A DNA stretch of 34,183 bases from Terasakiella pusilla DSM 6293 (GCF_000688235.1 NZ_JHYO01000035.1:1-34183); one strand, 5' to 3'. Shown: positions 1 through 10,143, counted from the first letter of the stretch. Notes: generated by a model not told the origin, from the letters alone. Numbers and translations are program-made.

Positions 1-210
1 GACCCCATCACCATTACGACGAACATCATCAAACATCATTGCAATGTCATATGACACCGTTCTTACCCGACGTAATGCTTCACCGTAATCCGCTGTTTTT
101 AAAGACCGTCTGATGAATTCACGGTTCAAAATTAACCGTATATCCATCGGCACCCGGACACGGTATTGCCAGACGTTTCCACGCCGATATAGACCCGCTA
201 CCCGGCTCAT
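1..210 (-). CDS. Tyrosine recombinase / phage integrase, N-terminal part (cut by window edge)
   Basis: An uninterrupted frame of 70 codons starts at the ATG at 210-208 and runs off the left edge, so only the N-terminus is visible. It begins MSRVAGLYRRGNVWQYRVRV, followed by a basic stretch with FIRRSLKTADYGEALRR. This is the pattern of the small N-terminal domain (DUF6538-like) that precedes the core-binding and catalytic domains in many alphaproteobacterial integrases. An AGGTG ribosome site lies about 8 nt upstream. It is transcribed away from the tRNA gene at 357-433, the usual layout for an element integrated at a tRNA 3' end. The catalytic R-H-R-Y residues are outside the window, so the class is inferred from the N-terminus and context. 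Confidence 0.72.
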   Translation of the reverse strand, partial: MSRVAGLYRRGNVWQYRVRVPMDIRLILNREFIRRSLKTADYGEALRRVRTVSYDIAMMFDDVRRNGDGV

Positions 211-223
211 AATCGGCACCTGA

Positions 224-245
224 TGTGACACACTTTAGTGTCACA
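224..245. promoter_or_regulatory. Perfect inverted repeat upstream of integrase
   Basis: TGTGACAC and GTGTCACA form perfect 8-bp arms around a 6-nt centre (ACTTTA). The repeat lies 14-35 nt upstream of the integrase start codon. It is placed to act as an operator or excisionase-type site, or as an mRNA hairpin. No T-run follows on either strand, so it is not an intrinsic terminator. Confidence 0.5.
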
Positions 246-356
246 CTCTGGCCTACCACCGACAGCACCAATGCCATGTGCACATAGCAAAACAACCCCA
301 GAACCGTTATGGTTCAGGAGGTTGTAAGCTATTGAAACCACTAAATAAAAGAGGTT

Positions 357-433
357 TGGTAGGGCAGGAGGGACTTGAACCCCCGACCAGACCGTTATGA
401 GCGGTCGGCTCTAACCAACTGAGCTACTGCCCC
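357..433 (-). tRNA. tRNA with CAU anticodon, probably tRNA-Ile2 (alternatively elongator Met)
   Basis: The 77-nt sequence folds as a full cloverleaf: acceptor GGGGCAG/CTGCCCT, D stem GCTC/GAGC, anticodon stem GACCG/CGGTC with loop CTCATAA, variable loop TGGTC, a T arm with TTCAAGT, and an encoded ACCA 3' end. The anticodon is CAU. The variable and T-arm sequence resembles lysidine-modified tRNA-Ile2 more than elongator tRNA-Met, but this is a judgement from pattern. The first acceptor pair is G1-U72 rather than G-C. The 3' end faces the integrase, so its 3' half is the likely attachment site for the element to the left. Confidence 0.93.
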
Positions 434-441
434 ACAGTAAA

Positions 442-507
442 GATGATATGTATCAGAGATATCATCCGTGTCAGATGTGGCGTGAATTTAATGAAAACTC
501 ACGCCAC
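442..507. repeat. Two tandem hairpins between tRNA and rpoD
   Basis: The first hairpin has perfect 8-bp arms (GATGATAT/ATATCATC, 442-449 and 459-466). The second has perfect 9-bp arms (GTGGCGTGA/TCACGCCAC, 477-485 and 499-507, loop 13 nt). They lie just downstream of rpoD on its strand. Neither has a following T-run, so they may be 3'-end stabilising or processing structures rather than a classical terminator. Confidence 0.5.
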
Positions 508-523
508 GTCAAGACATAGATGA

Positions 524-2590
524 TTAATAGTCGAGGAAGCTGCGCAATTTACGTGAACGGCTCGGGTGTTTGAGCTTACGAAGGGCTTTCGCTTCAATCT
601 GACGGATACGTTCGCGGGTAACCGAGAACTGTTGACCAACTTCTTCCAACGTGTGATCGGTGTTCATACCGATACCAAAACGCATACGAAGCACACGTTC
701 TTCACGCGGTGTCAGGGAAGACAGGACGCGTGTTGTTGTGTTACGCAGGTTAGACTGAATGGCAGCATCCAGCGGCTGAACGGCGTTTTTATCTTCGATG
801 AAGTCACCCAGATGGCTGTCTTCCTCATCCCCGATCGGGGTTTCAAGGGAGATCGGCTCTTTGGCAATCTTAAGGACCTTACGGACCTTTTCTTGCGGCA
901 TGGAGAGCTTTTCAGCCAGTTCTTCCGGTGTGGGTTCGCGACCGATCTCATGCAGCATCTGGCGGCTAGTGCGCACCAGCTTGTTGATGGTTTCGATCAT
1001 GTGAACCGGAATACGGATTGTGCGGGCCTGATCGGCGATAGAACGGGTAATCGCCTGACGGATCCACCAAGTCGCATAGGTGGAGAACTTGTATCCACGA
1101 CGGTATTCGAACTTATCAACCGCTTTCATCAGGCCGATGTTGCCTTCCTGAATGAGATCCAGGAATTGCAGGCCACGGTTGGTATATTTTTTCGCAATGG
1201 AAATAACCAGACGCAGGTTAGCTTCAATCATTTCCTTTTTCGCGCGGTTGGCTTCACGTTCACCTTTTTGAACGGTGGAGACAATGCGGCGATATTCAGC
1301 GATGGGCAGTCCGACTTCACCGGCAACTTCTGTGACACGGGCGCGCAGCTTGATGATTTCGTCCTGATGACGTTCAGCAAAACGCTGCCAGCCTTTGGCG
1401 GGCAGTTCAGCCACGCGTTCCAGCCAGTTGGGGTCGAGTTCGTGACCGTAGTATTGCTTGAGGAAGTCAGCACGTGACACGCGACAGCCTGTCGCCAAGC
1501 GCAACATACGACCTTCACAGTTCATCAAAGCTTTGTTGAGACCATAAAGGTGGTCCATCAATTCTTCAATACGACCGTTGTTCAGGTGAACTTCTTCCAT
1601 CAGCCCAACCAGTTCATGACGCAGTTTTTCAATGCGGCGTTCGATGGTTGTGGAAACTTTTTCACCTTTACCCAATGTGGTCAGGCGTTGTTCCTGCGCT
1701 TTGTGGAGTTTGTCGTAAGTCTTTGCAATTTTTTCAAAATTTTCAACGACTTGCGGCAGGAGTTGTTCTTCCATTGCCGCCAAAGAGACGTTGTTTTCTT
1801 CTACGCCGTCGTCGTCACCAGAAGAATCTTCGCCGTCTTCGTCTTCTTCCCCTTCTTTAGACTCGTCCATGTCATCCATGTCGTCGTCTTCGCCAGCGGT
1901 ATCAACGCCGTCTGGGGCTTCGATTTCTTTTTCATCATCGTCGTCATTATCGTTGTCGTCGATGTCAGCGCTGATGCTGTCAGTGTCGGTGTCTTCTTCT
2001 AGGTCTTTTGCTGCGGCTTCGACTTCTTCTGTATCCGGGCCGCCACCATATGTGGTTTCCAGATCGATAATGTCACGCAGTAAAATGTCGCCATTGATCA
2101 GGGCGTCGTGCCATTCCACGATAGAGCGAATGGTAATCGGGCTTTCACAAATGCCACCGATCATCATTTCACGACCGGCTTCGATACGTTTTGCAATCGC
2201 GATTTCACCTTCACGCGACAGCAATTCAACACTGCCCATTTCGCGCAGGTACATGCGTACAGGGTCGTCGGTACGACCCGTGTCGTTTTCGTCGATGTTA
2301 CCGGATTTTTCTTCGTTTTCGTCGTCGTTGTCGTCGTCTTCCGCTTCTTCGTTTTCAACAACGCTGATACCCATTTCAGACAGGGCGGACATCGTGTCTT
2401 CGATCTGTTCGGAAGACATTTTATCCGGCGGAAGCGCCGTGTTTAACTCGTCATAAGTGATGAAACCGCGATCCTTGCCTTTGGCAAGCATCTTCTTAAC
2501 GGCGGCACCAAGGGAATCAAGAAGTGGGCCATCACCGCCTTCTTCTTGTTTGGTTTTTGCTTCGGTCGTATTTGCAGCTTTCGCAGACAT
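524..2590 (-). CDS. rpoD: RNA polymerase primary sigma factor RpoD (sigma-70)
   Basis: This is the housekeeping sigma factor that directs core RNA polymerase to -10/-35 promoters (688 aa). Region 1.1 covers about residues 20-95. Region 1.2 is near 107-140 ([20 protein letters not shown]). Region 2 is about 455-530, with the conserved [14 protein letters not shown] stretch for -10 recognition and melting. Region 3 runs to about 610. Region 4, about 626-688, carries the -35 helix-turn-helix ([20 protein letters not shown]) and ends in the typical [10 protein letters not shown]. Residues 184-267 of the non-conserved spacer are extremely acidic, with runs of D and E. The ATG has a GGGGAA ribosome site. 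It follows dnaG by 101 nt in the usual dnaG-rpoD order. Confidence 0.98.
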   Translation of the reverse strand: MSAKAANTTEAKTKQEEGGDGPLLDSLGAAVKKMLAKGKDRGFITYDELNTALPPDKMSSEQIEDTMSALSEMGISVVENEEAEDDDNDDENEEKSGNIDENDTGRTDDPVRMYLREMGSVELLSREGEIAIAKRIEAGREMMIGGICESPITIRSIVEWHDALINGDILLRDIIDLETTYGGGPDTEEVEAAAKDLEEDTDTDSISADIDDNDNDDDDEKEIEAPDGVDTAGEDDDMDDMDESKEGEEDEDGEDSSGDDDGVEENNVSLAAMEEQLLPQVVENFEKIAKTYDKLHKAQEQRLTTLGKGEKVSTTIERRIEKLRHELVGLMEEVHLNNGRIEELMDHLYGLNKALMNCEGRMLRLATGCRVSRADFLKQYYGHELDPNWLERVAELPAKGWQRFAERHQDEIIKLRARVTEVAGEVGLPIAEYRRIVSTVQKGEREANRAKKEMIEANLRLVISIAKKYTNRGLQFLDLIQEGNIGLMKAVDKFEYRRGYKFSTYATWWIRQAITRSIADQARTIRIPVHMIETINKLVRTSRQMLHEIGREPTPEELAEKLSMPQEKVRKVLKIAKEPISLETPIGDEEDSHLGDFIEDKNAVQPLDAAIQSNLRNTTTRVLSSLTPREERVLRMRFGIGMNTDHTLEEVGQQFSVTRERIRQIEAKALRKLKHPSRSRKLRSFLDY

Positions 2591-2691
2591 GCGATTCCCC
2601 GTGAACTTTAAAAACTATCAATGAAGCGATCTTTAAAAAAACTAAAGAGCGGACTCATTAGGTAAGATGCGCCATGAATATGTAAAGAGCG

Positions 2692-4590
2692 TTAATCAAA
2701 CAAATCTTCTTCATTCAATTTGAAAGAATATCCACCTGTCTCGTCTTCATCGGTATCAACCATCCCCATGAGCTTCTGGTGAGCCTGAAATTGACTCAGG
2801 GCTTGCGGGGTCATTTCTAGTTCGAGCCTGCGTTTCAATTCTTTGAACTCCGTCGCTAGATCCCGTTGGTTCATATATAAAGTGAACGTATGGTCCCAGC
2901 CACGCAGTACAACGTCGATCGGGCGGTCAGGATGCAAGAAAGTCTCATGCCCGATAAACTTCCCACCGTTTGGTGCATGGAACTTACCTAGCAGAGATTT
3001 TAGTGGGCCTGAAAACCCGTTCTTTACGAGGTGGTCTTGAAGCGCGCTAGAATCAAGGCCCAAATCCCCATCGAGGGTCTTTAGAACTTCCTGACGAAGG
3101 TTGTCAAGCGAATCGCTCATGAAATTCAGCAGTCCCAAACGCTCGCCGACCTCATCAATTATATTTGGATGTAGAATGACGGCGGCCAAGAGTAAGGTTT
3201 CCCGCCAGTTTTGCGCGTTTATCTTTGTGTTTAAACTGCTTTTTGCCTCTAAATGAGTGCGGTGATTTTTTTTCTCCGCGCGCCAATCTCGTTTGCGTTG
3301 AAATGGTTTTGAGTCTTTTTTCGCTCGAATTTCGTTCCAGATGCGATCTTTTAAGGCCGCGAGGAAATGGCTTTTCACCGATTCGTCTTCAATTTGGAAG
3401 GCGTGTTTTTTAAGTTGATCTTCTAAATACGCGCGATCTTCGGCGGTATCAAGATTGATCCCTTCGCTTTCCATGCGCCACAGCAATTCGGACAAAGGGA
3501 TGGCTTTGTCGAGCAATGTCTGCATGGCATCGCTGCCGTGTTTTTTAATCAAGCTGTCCGGGTCCTCGCCTTCTGGCAGATGGACGAACTTTAAACCGAA
3601 CCCGGGTTTGAGGTGGGGGAGGGCTCGTTCGGCCCCGCGTGCGGCGGCACGTTGGCCGGCGGCATCCCCGTCAAAACACAAGGTCGGGCGACGACTCATG
3701 CGCCACAGAAGCTGGATCTGATCTTCGGTCAGGGCAGTCCCGAGAGGCGCAACGGCATTGGGGAAGCCCCCTTGGGCAAGGGCGATCACGTCCATGTAGC
3801 CTTCGGTGACGATAATCTCTTCTTTTTTGTGGGCGCTTTCGCGTGCTTGGGCGAGGCCGTAGAGGACAGTCCCTTTGTGAAACAGGGGGGTGTCGGGAGA
3901 GTTTAGATATTTGGGTTTGCCATCCCCCAGCAATCGCCCACCAAAGGCAATGACTTTGCCGCGGCGGTCTGTGATGGGGAACATGACCCGTTCACGAAAA
4001 CGTTCGTAAGGACTGCGCGCGCGATCATCTGGCTGGATGAGTAAGCCTGCCTCAATCATCAAACGTTCGTCGATCCCTTCGCGTTTCAACGCCGCCACCA
4101 GCCCGCCTTTGATGTTGGGCGAATAGCCGAGACGGAAGTGCTTGATCGTGTTTTCGCTCAGCCCACGGTTTTTTAGGTACTGGAGGCCGATCTTACCTTC
4201 TGGCATTTTAAGCGCGCGCTCATAATAAAGCGTGGCGTGCTCCATGACATCGTAAAGGGTATTGCGCTTTTCGCTGCGTTCACGCTGTTCTGGCGTGTCT
4301 TGCGGCACATCCATACCGGCTTGCAGTGCGAGACGTTCTACAGCTTCGGGGAATGTCAGCCCTTCGGTATTTATCAAAAAATCAAGGGCGCTCCCATGTG
4401 CCCCGCAACCGAAGCAATGGTAAAAGCCTTTATCGTCATTGACGGTAAAGGACGGGGATTTTTCGTTGTGAAAAGGGCAAAGGCCGGAATGTTCCCGACC
4501 TTTTTTGGTAAGCTTGACCCTTTTCCCGACAATCTCCGAAACAGAGACGCGGTTTCTTAATTCATCTAGAAAGCCGGGAGGGATCGCCAT
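2692..4590 (-). CDS. dnaG: DNA primase DnaG
   Basis: This protein synthesises RNA primers at the replication fork (632 aa, normal length). The N-terminal CHC2 zinc finger is complete: C38, H41, C59 and C62. The catalytic core contains ERFRERVMFPI near residue 197 and a TOPRIM domain with the glutamate of TEGYMDV (E263) and the metal-binding DGD (308-310). The C-terminal 200 residues are divergent, as expected for the DnaB-interacting helicase-binding domain. It starts 17 nt after the yqeY stop and precedes rpoD, so the three genes probably form one macromolecular-synthesis operon. Confidence 0.98.
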   Translation of the reverse strand: MAIPPGFLDELRNRVSVSEIVGKRVKLTKKGREHSGLCPFHNEKSPSFTVNDDKGFYHCFGCGAHGSALDFLINTEGLTFPEAVERLALQAGMDVPQDTPEQRERSEKRNTLYDVMEHATLYYERALKMPEGKIGLQYLKNRGLSENTIKHFRLGYSPNIKGGLVAALKREGIDERLMIEAGLLIQPDDRARSPYERFRERVMFPITDRRGKVIAFGGRLLGDGKPKYLNSPDTPLFHKGTVLYGLAQARESAHKKEEIIVTEGYMDVIALAQGGFPNAVAPLGTALTEDQIQLLWRMSRRPTLCFDGDAAGQRAAARGAERALPHLKPGFGLKFVHLPEGEDPDSLIKKHGSDAMQTLLDKAIPLSELLWRMESEGINLDTAEDRAYLEDQLKKHAFQIEDESVKSHFLAALKDRIWNEIRAKKDSKPFQRKRDWRAEKKNHRTHLEAKSSLNTKINAQNWRETLLLAAVILHPNIIDEVGERLGLLNFMSDSLDNLRQEVLKTLDGDLGLDSSALQDHLVKNGFSGPLKSLLGKFHAPNGGKFIGHETFLHPDRPIDVVLRGWDHTFTLYMNQRDLATEFKELKRRLELEMTPQALSQFQAHQKLMGMVDTDEDETGGYSFKLNEEDLFD

Positions 4591-4607
4591 TTATGTTTCC
4601 GCGAAAG

Positions 4608-5063
4608 TTAAGCTAAGCGGGATTTGATGATGGCACTTGCCTTACCGAAATCCATTTGGCCGGCGAACCGGTCACGGATAGCTTTCATGGTTGGCCCCAT
4701 GTCTTTCAGGCTGGTTGCGCCCAATTCTGCAATGACAGAATCGACAGCGGCACCAATTTCGTCTTCAGACATCTGTTTTGGCAAAAATGTCTCGATAACC
4801 TCGATTTCTTTTGCTTCTTGCTCTGCCAGTTCAAGACGACCACCGTTTTCGTACATGGTGATACTGTCACGACGTTGCTTGATCATGGATTGCATGAGAG
4901 ACAGGATTTCTTCGTCAGAAATGCCGTCCGGTTTGTCTTGTGTACGTGCCGCAATGTCGCGGTCTTTAAGGGCTGCCATAATTAGGCGCAGCGTCGAAAC
5001 CGCATGCGCGTCTTTGGCTACCATCGCCGTTTTGAGGGCGGATTTAATCTGCTCGCGAAGCAT
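4608..5063 (-). CDS. yqeY: GatB/YqeY domain protein
   Basis: This 151-aa protein is a complete stand-alone GatB/YqeY domain: helical throughout, with SLMQSMIKQRRDSI near residue 55 and a C-terminal half (FLPKQMSEDEI, then TSLKDMGPTMKAI) typical of the tail domain of amidotransferase subunit GatB. Stand-alone YqeY proteins are thought to contact tRNA, but their role is unsettled. It is the first gene of a yqeY-dnaG-rpoD unit and is divergent from carA. No rpsU gene lies here, unlike the enterobacterial operon. Confidence 0.93.
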   Translation of the reverse strand: MLREQIKSALKTAMVAKDAHAVSTLRLIMAALKDRDIAARTQDKPDGISDEEILSLMQSMIKQRRDSITMYENGGRLELAEQEAKEIEVIETFLPKQMSEDEIGAAVDSVIAELGATSLKDMGPTMKAIRDRFAGQMDFGKASAIIKSRLA

Positions 5064-5185
5064 AACCTTGCACTATGTTGTTTTAAGGAAAGCAAGAAAC
5101 TTATACTAAGTGACAGAAAAAATCAATCAGAAAAGGTTTTGTAACATATTGAAAAATAACGATTTATTTTATTTGTGACTCCCCC

Positions 5186-5214
5186 TTGACTACCGTGGTA
5201 GATTTCTTTATCAA
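5186..5214 (+). promoter_or_regulatory. Candidate sigma-70 promoter of carA
   Basis: TTGACT (5186-5191), a 17-nt spacer and TATCAA (5209-5214) lie 62 nt before the carA start. The spacer begins inside TACCGTGGTA (5191-5200), a short palindrome overlapping the -35 edge that could be a regulator site. No classical pyrimidine attenuator was seen in the leader. Confidence 0.45.
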
Positions 5215-5275
5215 CGCGCCAATTTGCCTATAGGCATTGATTGAATATAGCTCTTTTATAAAGGACACCGAAGCC

Positions 5276-6469
5276 ATGTCGCAGACAAAAGCGCCGGTCG
5301 CACCCATGCCGCCGAAAGCCCGTCCCAAAAACGCCAATGCCGCACTGGTATTGACGGATGGAACTGTTTTTTGGGGGAAAGGTGTTGGCGTAGAGGGTGT
5401 CGCAATCGGTGAGGTGTGCTTCAACACATCTATCACCGGATATCAGGAAATTATGACGGACCCGTCTTATGCGGGCCAGATCATTACTTTCACGTTCCCT
5501 CACATCGGTAACACCGGTACCAACGCCGAAGATATTGAAACAGCCAAACCCGTTGCCCGCGGCTGCATTTTGCGCGCCGACATTACAGAGCCGGCAAACT
5601 GGCGTGCGGTTGAACATTTTGACGCCTGGATGAAAGCGTCCAACCTCGTCGGGATTTCCGGCATCGATACACGCCAACTGACACGTCATATCCGTGACAA
5701 TGGCGCCCCGGGCGGGACCATCATCCATTTGCCAAAAGGTCAGGACATTGATCTGGACGCCCTGAATACAATGTCAAATTCCTTCCCCGGTCTGGAAGGG
5801 ATGGATTTGGCAAAAGAAGTCATGTGCGAAAAACCTTACGAGTGGACTGAGGCCGCATGGACGATGGGCGAAGGCTACGCCAAACAGGAAGACCCGAAGT
5901 ATCATGTGGTCGCGGTGGACTTTGGGGCGAAACGTAACATTCTGCGCTGTTTGGCGGCTGCAGGCTGTAAAGTGACGGTCGTGCCGGGCACAACATCAGC
6001 AGAAGATATTCTTGCCTACAACCCGGATGGGGTCTTCTTGTCCAACGGACCGGGTGATCCGGCGGCAACGGGTGAATATGCGGTGCCGATGATCCAAAAG
6101 ATCATGGAAGGCGGTAAGCCGATGTTCGGCATTTGCTTGGGGCACCAGATGACCTGTCTGGCTTTGGGTGCAAAGACATATAAAATGCACCTGGGGCATC
6201 GCGGGGCAAACCATCCGGTGAAAGACCTGATCACAGGTCAGGTTGAAATCACATCCCAGAACCACGGTTTTGTGGTGGACGAAGAAACACTGCCGGCAAA
6301 CGCCACCATCACGCACCGTTCCCTGTTTGATAAAACATTGGAAGGGATAGCACTGGAAGACAAGCCTGTCTTTACTGTGCAGCACCACCCGGAAGCGTCA
6401 CCGGGGCCGCAAGATAGCCACTATCTCTTTGGTCGCTTTGTTGACCTGATGGCGAAGGCGAAAAAATAA
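5276..6469 (+). CDS. carA: Carbamoyl-phosphate synthase small (glutaminase) subunit
   Basis: This subunit hydrolyses glutamine and channels ammonia to CarB to make carbamoyl phosphate for arginine and pyrimidine synthesis (397 aa). The N-terminal CPSase domain contains the GYQEIMTDPSYAGQI motif. The C-terminal class I glutamine amidotransferase has the GICLGHQ nucleophile (C287) and the HHPEASPGP motif with H371 and E373. The start at 5276 was chosen because AAGGA lies 10 nt upstream and MSQTK is a normal N-terminus; an in-frame TTG at 5237 has no such site. The stop overlaps the next start as TAATG. Confidence 0.97.
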   Translation: MSQTKAPVAPMPPKARPKNANAALVLTDGTVFWGKGVGVEGVAIGEVCFNTSITGYQEIMTDPSYAGQIITFTFPHIGNTGTNAEDIETAKPVARGCILRADITEPANWRAVEHFDAWMKASNLVGISGIDTRQLTRHIRDNGAPGGTIIHLPKGQDIDLDALNTMSNSFPGLEGMDLAKEVMCEKPYEWTEAAWTMGEGYAKQEDPKYHVVAVDFGAKRNILRCLAAAGCKVTVVPGTTSAEDILAYNPDGVFLSNGPGDPAATGEYAVPMIQKIMEGGKPMFGICLGHQMTCLALGAKTYKMHLGHRGANHPVKDLITGQVEITSQNHGFVVDEETLPANATITHRSLFDKTLEGIALEDKPVFTVQHHPEASPGPQDSHYLFGRFVDLMAKAKK

Positions 6470-6741
6470 TGTCCCTCACTGTCCACGCCACGAAACTGCT
6501 GAGTGCCCTAGCTGAAGATGATCAGCTACCGGGTGGGGTGTTTCGTGACGTGGAAGGGATTTGCGAAGAATTTAACGTGAGTTTCGAGACACGTGCTCAG
6601 CTTGCGAACTGGCTTCAAGAACTCTGTGATGTCGGTGCAGTGATTTTGGAAGATCATGAACTGAACGTGTCAGCGACACCGCCGTTCATGGCCTCCATCA
6701 CGTTGCACGGCTTAGACATGGCCGGGTATCTGGGCCGCTAG
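6469..6741 (+). CDS. Small conserved-looking protein of unknown function, coupled to carA
   Basis: The 90-aa product is not recognised. Its ATG overlaps the carA stop by one base (TAATG), which implies translational coupling. It is acidic and probably helical, and ends in a short beta-like stretch (MASITLHGLDMAGYLGR) that resembles the C-terminal end of small winged-helix domains. That resemblance is weak. It lies between carA and carB, so a role linked to carbamoyl-phosphate synthesis or its control is possible but unproven. Confidence 0.7.
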   Translation: MSLTVHATKLLSALAEDDQLPGGVFRDVEGICEEFNVSFETRAQLANWLQELCDVGAVILEDHELNVSATPPFMASITLHGLDMAGYLGR

Positions 6742-6852
6742 ATACATAGTCTCCGTTTTTAGGGGTGCCATTGGCGCGCCTGAATGGATTGAGAAAGTTT
6801 TAGGTTCCCTGTTTTGCAGGGATGTTATGTTGTAAGGACGATAAGGTTAGTC
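6742..6852 (+). other. Intergenic leader before carB with a short hairpin
   Basis: The gap holds one clear hairpin, TCCCTG/CAGGGA (6806-6811 and 6817-6822, loop TTTTG), located 30-46 nt before the carB start. No T-run follows. No convincing promoter was found, so carB is probably read from upstream. Confidence 0.35.
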
Positions 6853-9800
6853 ATGCCAAAACGTACAGATATAAAATCGATTATGATTATTGGGGCCGGT
6901 CCGATTGTGATCGGTCAAGCGTGTGAGTTCGATTATTCAGGGGCTCAGGCGTGTAAGGCGCTGCGTGAGGAAGGCTATCGCGTCATTCTTGTGAACTCCA
7001 ACCCCGCAACGATCATGACCGATCCGGGGATGGCGGATGCCACCTATATTGAACCGATCACACCGGAAGTGGTCGCGAAGATCCTTGAAAAAGAAAAGCC
7101 CGATGCACTGCTGCCGACCATGGGTGGTCAGACAGCCTTGAACACGGCCTTGGCCTTGTATGATAATGGCACGCTGGAACGTCTGGGGATCGAGATGATC
7201 GGCGCGACGGCCGATGCGATCGACAAGGCGGAAAACCGCGAGCGCTTCCGTGAAGCGATGACCAAGATCGGTCTGGAAAACGCACGTTCCTTCGTGTGTC
7301 ACACCCGCGCAGAAGCGGACGAAGCGCTGAAGGAAATCGGCTTGCCGGTGATCATTCGTCCGAGCTTTACGCTTGGTGGTACCGGCGGCGGTGTTGCTTA
7401 TAACAAAGAAGAATTTGAAAAGATCGTGGCAAGCGGTCTGGCAGCGTCCCCGACGTCTGAAGTTCTGGTCGAAGAATCGCTTCTCGGCTGGAAAGAGTAT
7501 GAGATGGAAGTGGTGCGGGACAAAAAAGACAACTGCATCATTATTTGTTCCATTGAAAACGTGGACCCGATGGGCGTTCACACAGGGGACTCCATCACCG
7601 TGGCACCGGCGCTGACCCTGACGGATAAAGAATATCAGGTCATGCGGAATGCCTCTTTAGCGGTCTTGCGTGAAATTGGTGTGGATACGGGCGGGTCTAA
7701 CGTTCAGTTTACCGTGAACCCGGAAAATGGCCGCCTCATCGTGATCGAGATGAACCCGCGTGTCTCACGTTCGTCCGCATTGGCATCCAAAGCAACAGGT
7801 TTCCCGATTGCGAAAATCGCAGCGAAACTGGCGGTGGGTTACACATTGGATGAGCTGGACAATGATATAACCGGCTGCACACCGGCGTCGTTTGAGCCGA
7901 GCATCGATTACGTTGTCACCAAAATCCCGCGTTTCACGTTCGAGAAATTCCCGGGTACAGACGACAGTCTGTCCACAGCGATGAAGTCTGTTGGGGAAGC
8001 CATGTCCATTGGTCGTACCTTCGCAGAATCTCTGCAAAAAGGTCTGCGTTCCATGGAAACCGGCCTGACAGGATTGAACGAAGTTGAAATCGAAGGCGCG
8101 AACGGGCCGGAAGGTAAGCTGGCTGTGATCGGCGAGTTGGGCAAGCCGCGTTCTGATCGTCTGTTGGTGATCGCGCAAGCGTTCCGCCATGGGCTGACGT
8201 TGGAAGAAATTCAGGCGGCCTGTAAATATGAGCCATGGATGCTGCGTCAGATCAAAGACATTGTTGATGCGGAGCAGGAATTGATCCTGCGCGGTCTGCC
8301 GGGCGAGGCGGACGAGCTGCAACGCTACAAGAAGATGGGTTTCTCTGATCAGCGGATCTCCGAGCTGACGGGCAAAGATATCGAAGTGGTGAAATACCGT
8401 CGTAAGGTGTTGAACATTCACCCGACGTACAAACGTGTGGATACCTGTGCGGCGGAATTCCCGTCCAAGACCTCCTACATGTATTCCGCATACGAAGGTG
8501 ATGGGATCACCCCGCCGGAATGTGAATCTGATCCAAGCGACCGTGAAAAAATCGTCATCCTTGGGGGGGGGCCGAACCGTATTGGTCAGGGGATCGAGTT
8601 TGACTATTGCTGTGTGCATGCGTCTTACGCATTGAAAGAAGCCGGTTACGAAACCATCATGGTCAACTGTAACCCGGAAACGGTTTCCACGGACTATGAT
8701 ACGTCTGATCGTCTGTATTTCGAGCCGCTGACGGAAGAAGATGTGATCGAGTTGATCCGCGTCGAACAGTCCAACGGACATGTTAAAGGCGTGATCGTCC
8801 AGTACGGTGGCCAAACACCGTTGAAACTGGCAAACGCCCTTGAAAAAGCAGATATTCCGATCCTTGGGACAAGTGTTGATGCGATCGACCTTGCCGAAGA
8901 TCGTGAACGTTTCCAACAGCTTCTGGCGCAACTGGGGCTAAAACAGCCGTCCAACGGTCTGGCGCGTTCTGAAGAAGAAGCACTGAAGGTCGCTGAAAGC
9001 ATCGGCTTCCCGCTTGTTATTCGTCCGTCCTATGTTCTGGGTGGTCGTGCGATGGAAATCGTGCACAGCATGGATCGTCTGAAACGCTACATGAAAGAAG
9101 CCGTTCAGGTGTCTGGTGACAGCCCGGTTCTGTTGGATAGCTTCCTGCAAGATGCGATTGAGGTGGATGTAGATGCCATCGGGGATAGCGACGGCAACGT
9201 CTATATCGCCGGTATCATGCAGCATATCGAAGAAGCAGGCATTCACTCTGGTGACTCGGCTTGTTCTCTGCCGCCTTATTCCCTCAGCGACAAAGTCATT
9301 GAAGAGCTGAAAAATCAAGCGGTTGCGCTGGCGCAGGCGTTGAAGGTTGTCGGCTTGATGAACGTTCAGTTCGCCGTGAAGGAAGAAGTGATCTACATCA
9401 TCGAGGTGAACCCACGTGCCTCACGTACGGTCCCGTTTGTAGCCAAAGCGACTGGTGTTGCCGTGGCGAAAGTCGGTGCGCGTGTCATGGCGGGGGAAAA
9501 GCTGGCAGACTTTGGTCTGGAAGGTCAGATGCCGAAACTGGATCACGTCGCGGTGAAAGAAGCGGTCTTCCCGTTCGCACGTTTCCCCGGTGTTGATACA
9601 TTGTTGGGCCCGGAAATGAAGTCTACAGGCGAAGTCATGGGTCTGGATAAAGACTTCCCGACAGCGTTTTTGAAAGCACAGATGGGTGCCGGTGCGCATC
9701 TTCCGACAGAAGGTTGTGCCTTTGTTTCTGTAAAAGAGCGCGATAAAGAAAAGATCGTGCCGATTGCACAGAAGCTGGTGGATATGGGCTTCTCGCTGAT

Positions 9801-10113
9801 GGCCACATCCGGTACTGCAGGTTATCTGGCAGAAAAAGGCATTGCGGCGAAAACTGTCAACAAAGTGATCGAAGGTCGCCCCCACTGTGTGGATGCGATT
9901 TTGAATGACGAAATTCAGTTGGTGATTAATACAACTGAAGGTATTCAAGCGATTGAAGACAGTTATTCCATCCGTCGCGAGACGCTGACGCAGGGTATCC
10001 CCTATTACACGACAATGACCGGTGCCAATGCAGCTGCTGATGCAATTGCGGCCTTGCGTGCGGGTGCTTTGGAAGTGGCAGCCCTTCAATCTTACTTTGA
10101 CAAGTCCTTCTAA
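6853..10113 (+). CDS. carB: Carbamoyl-phosphate synthase large subunit
   Basis: This is the synthetase subunit that uses bicarbonate, ammonia and two ATP (1086 aa, full length). Two homologous halves are visible. The first begins [22 protein letters not shown] and the second begins [22 protein letters not shown]. Each has an ATP-grasp fold with glycine-rich loops ([19 protein letters not shown]) and a metal-binding VIEMNPR or IIEVNPRA motif. The last 125 or so residues form the MGS-like allosteric domain ([14 protein letters not shown]). The start at 6853 follows TAAGG at -7 and gives the standard MPKRTDI N-terminus. Confidence 0.98.
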   Translation: MPKRTDIKSIMIIGAGPIVIGQACEFDYSGAQACKALREEGYRVILVNSNPATIMTDPGMADATYIEPITPEVVAKILEKEKPDALLPTMGGQTALNTALALYDNGTLERLGIEMIGATADAIDKAENRERFREAMTKIGLENARSFVCHTRAEADEALKEIGLPVIIRPSFTLGGTGGGVAYNKEEFEKIVASGLAASPTSEVLVEESLLGWKEYEMEVVRDKKDNCIIICSIENVDPMGVHTGDSITVAPALTLTDKEYQVMRNASLAVLREIGVDTGGSNVQFTVNPENGRLIVIEMNPRVSRSSALASKATGFPIAKIAAKLAVGYTLDELDNDITGCTPASFEPSIDYVVTKIPRFTFEKFPGTDDSLSTAMKSVGEAMSIGRTFAESLQKGLRSMETGLTGLNEVEIEGANGPEGKLAVIGELGKPRSDRLLVIAQAFRHGLTLEEIQAACKYEPWMLRQIKDIVDAEQELILRGLPGEADELQRYKKMGFSDQRISELTGKDIEVVKYRRKVLNIHPTYKRVDTCAAEFPSKTSYMYSAYEGDGITPPECESDPSDREKIVILGGGPNRIGQGIEFDYCCVHASYALKEAGYETIMVNCNPETVSTDYDTSDRLYFEPLTEEDVIELIRVEQSNGHVKGVIVQYGGQTPLKLANALEKADIPILGTSVDAIDLAEDRERFQQLLAQLGLKQPSNGLARSEEEALKVAESIGFPLVIRPSYVLGGRAMEIVHSMDRLKRYMKEAVQVSGDSPVLLDSFLQDAIEVDVDAIGDSDGNVYIAGIMQHIEEAGIHSGDSACSLPPYSLSDKVIEELKNQAVALAQALKVVGLMNVQFAVKEEVIYIIEVNPRASRTVPFVAKATGVAVAKVGARVMAGEKLADFGLEGQMPKLDHVAVKEAVFPFARFPGVDTLLGPEMKSTGEVMGLDKDFPTAFLKAQMGAGAHLPTEGCAFVSVKERDKEKIVPIAQKLVDMGFSLMATSGTAGYLAEKGIAAKTVNKVIEGRPHCVDAILNDEIQLVINTTEGIQAIEDSYSIRRETLTQGIPYYTTMTGANAAADAIAALRAGALEVAALQSYFDKSF

Positions 10114-10143
10114 TTCGGCTTAAGTAGGCACGTTATTGTTTTT

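Noticed and set aside
303-399. A 9-bp match (ACCGTTATG) at 303-311 and 391-399 as a possible att duplication
   Set aside because: Too short and within a small hairpin on one side and the anticodon stem on the other; expected by chance.
566-1477. A 303-codon plus-strand open frame opposite rpoD
   Set aside because: It covers the conserved RpoD regions 2-4 in antisense and has no recognisable features.
7765-8931. A 388-codon minus-strand open frame within carB, with others at 6937-7581 and 9421-10089
   Set aside because: Antisense to strongly conserved CarB sequence, with no ribosome site or domain. Explained by codon bias of carB.
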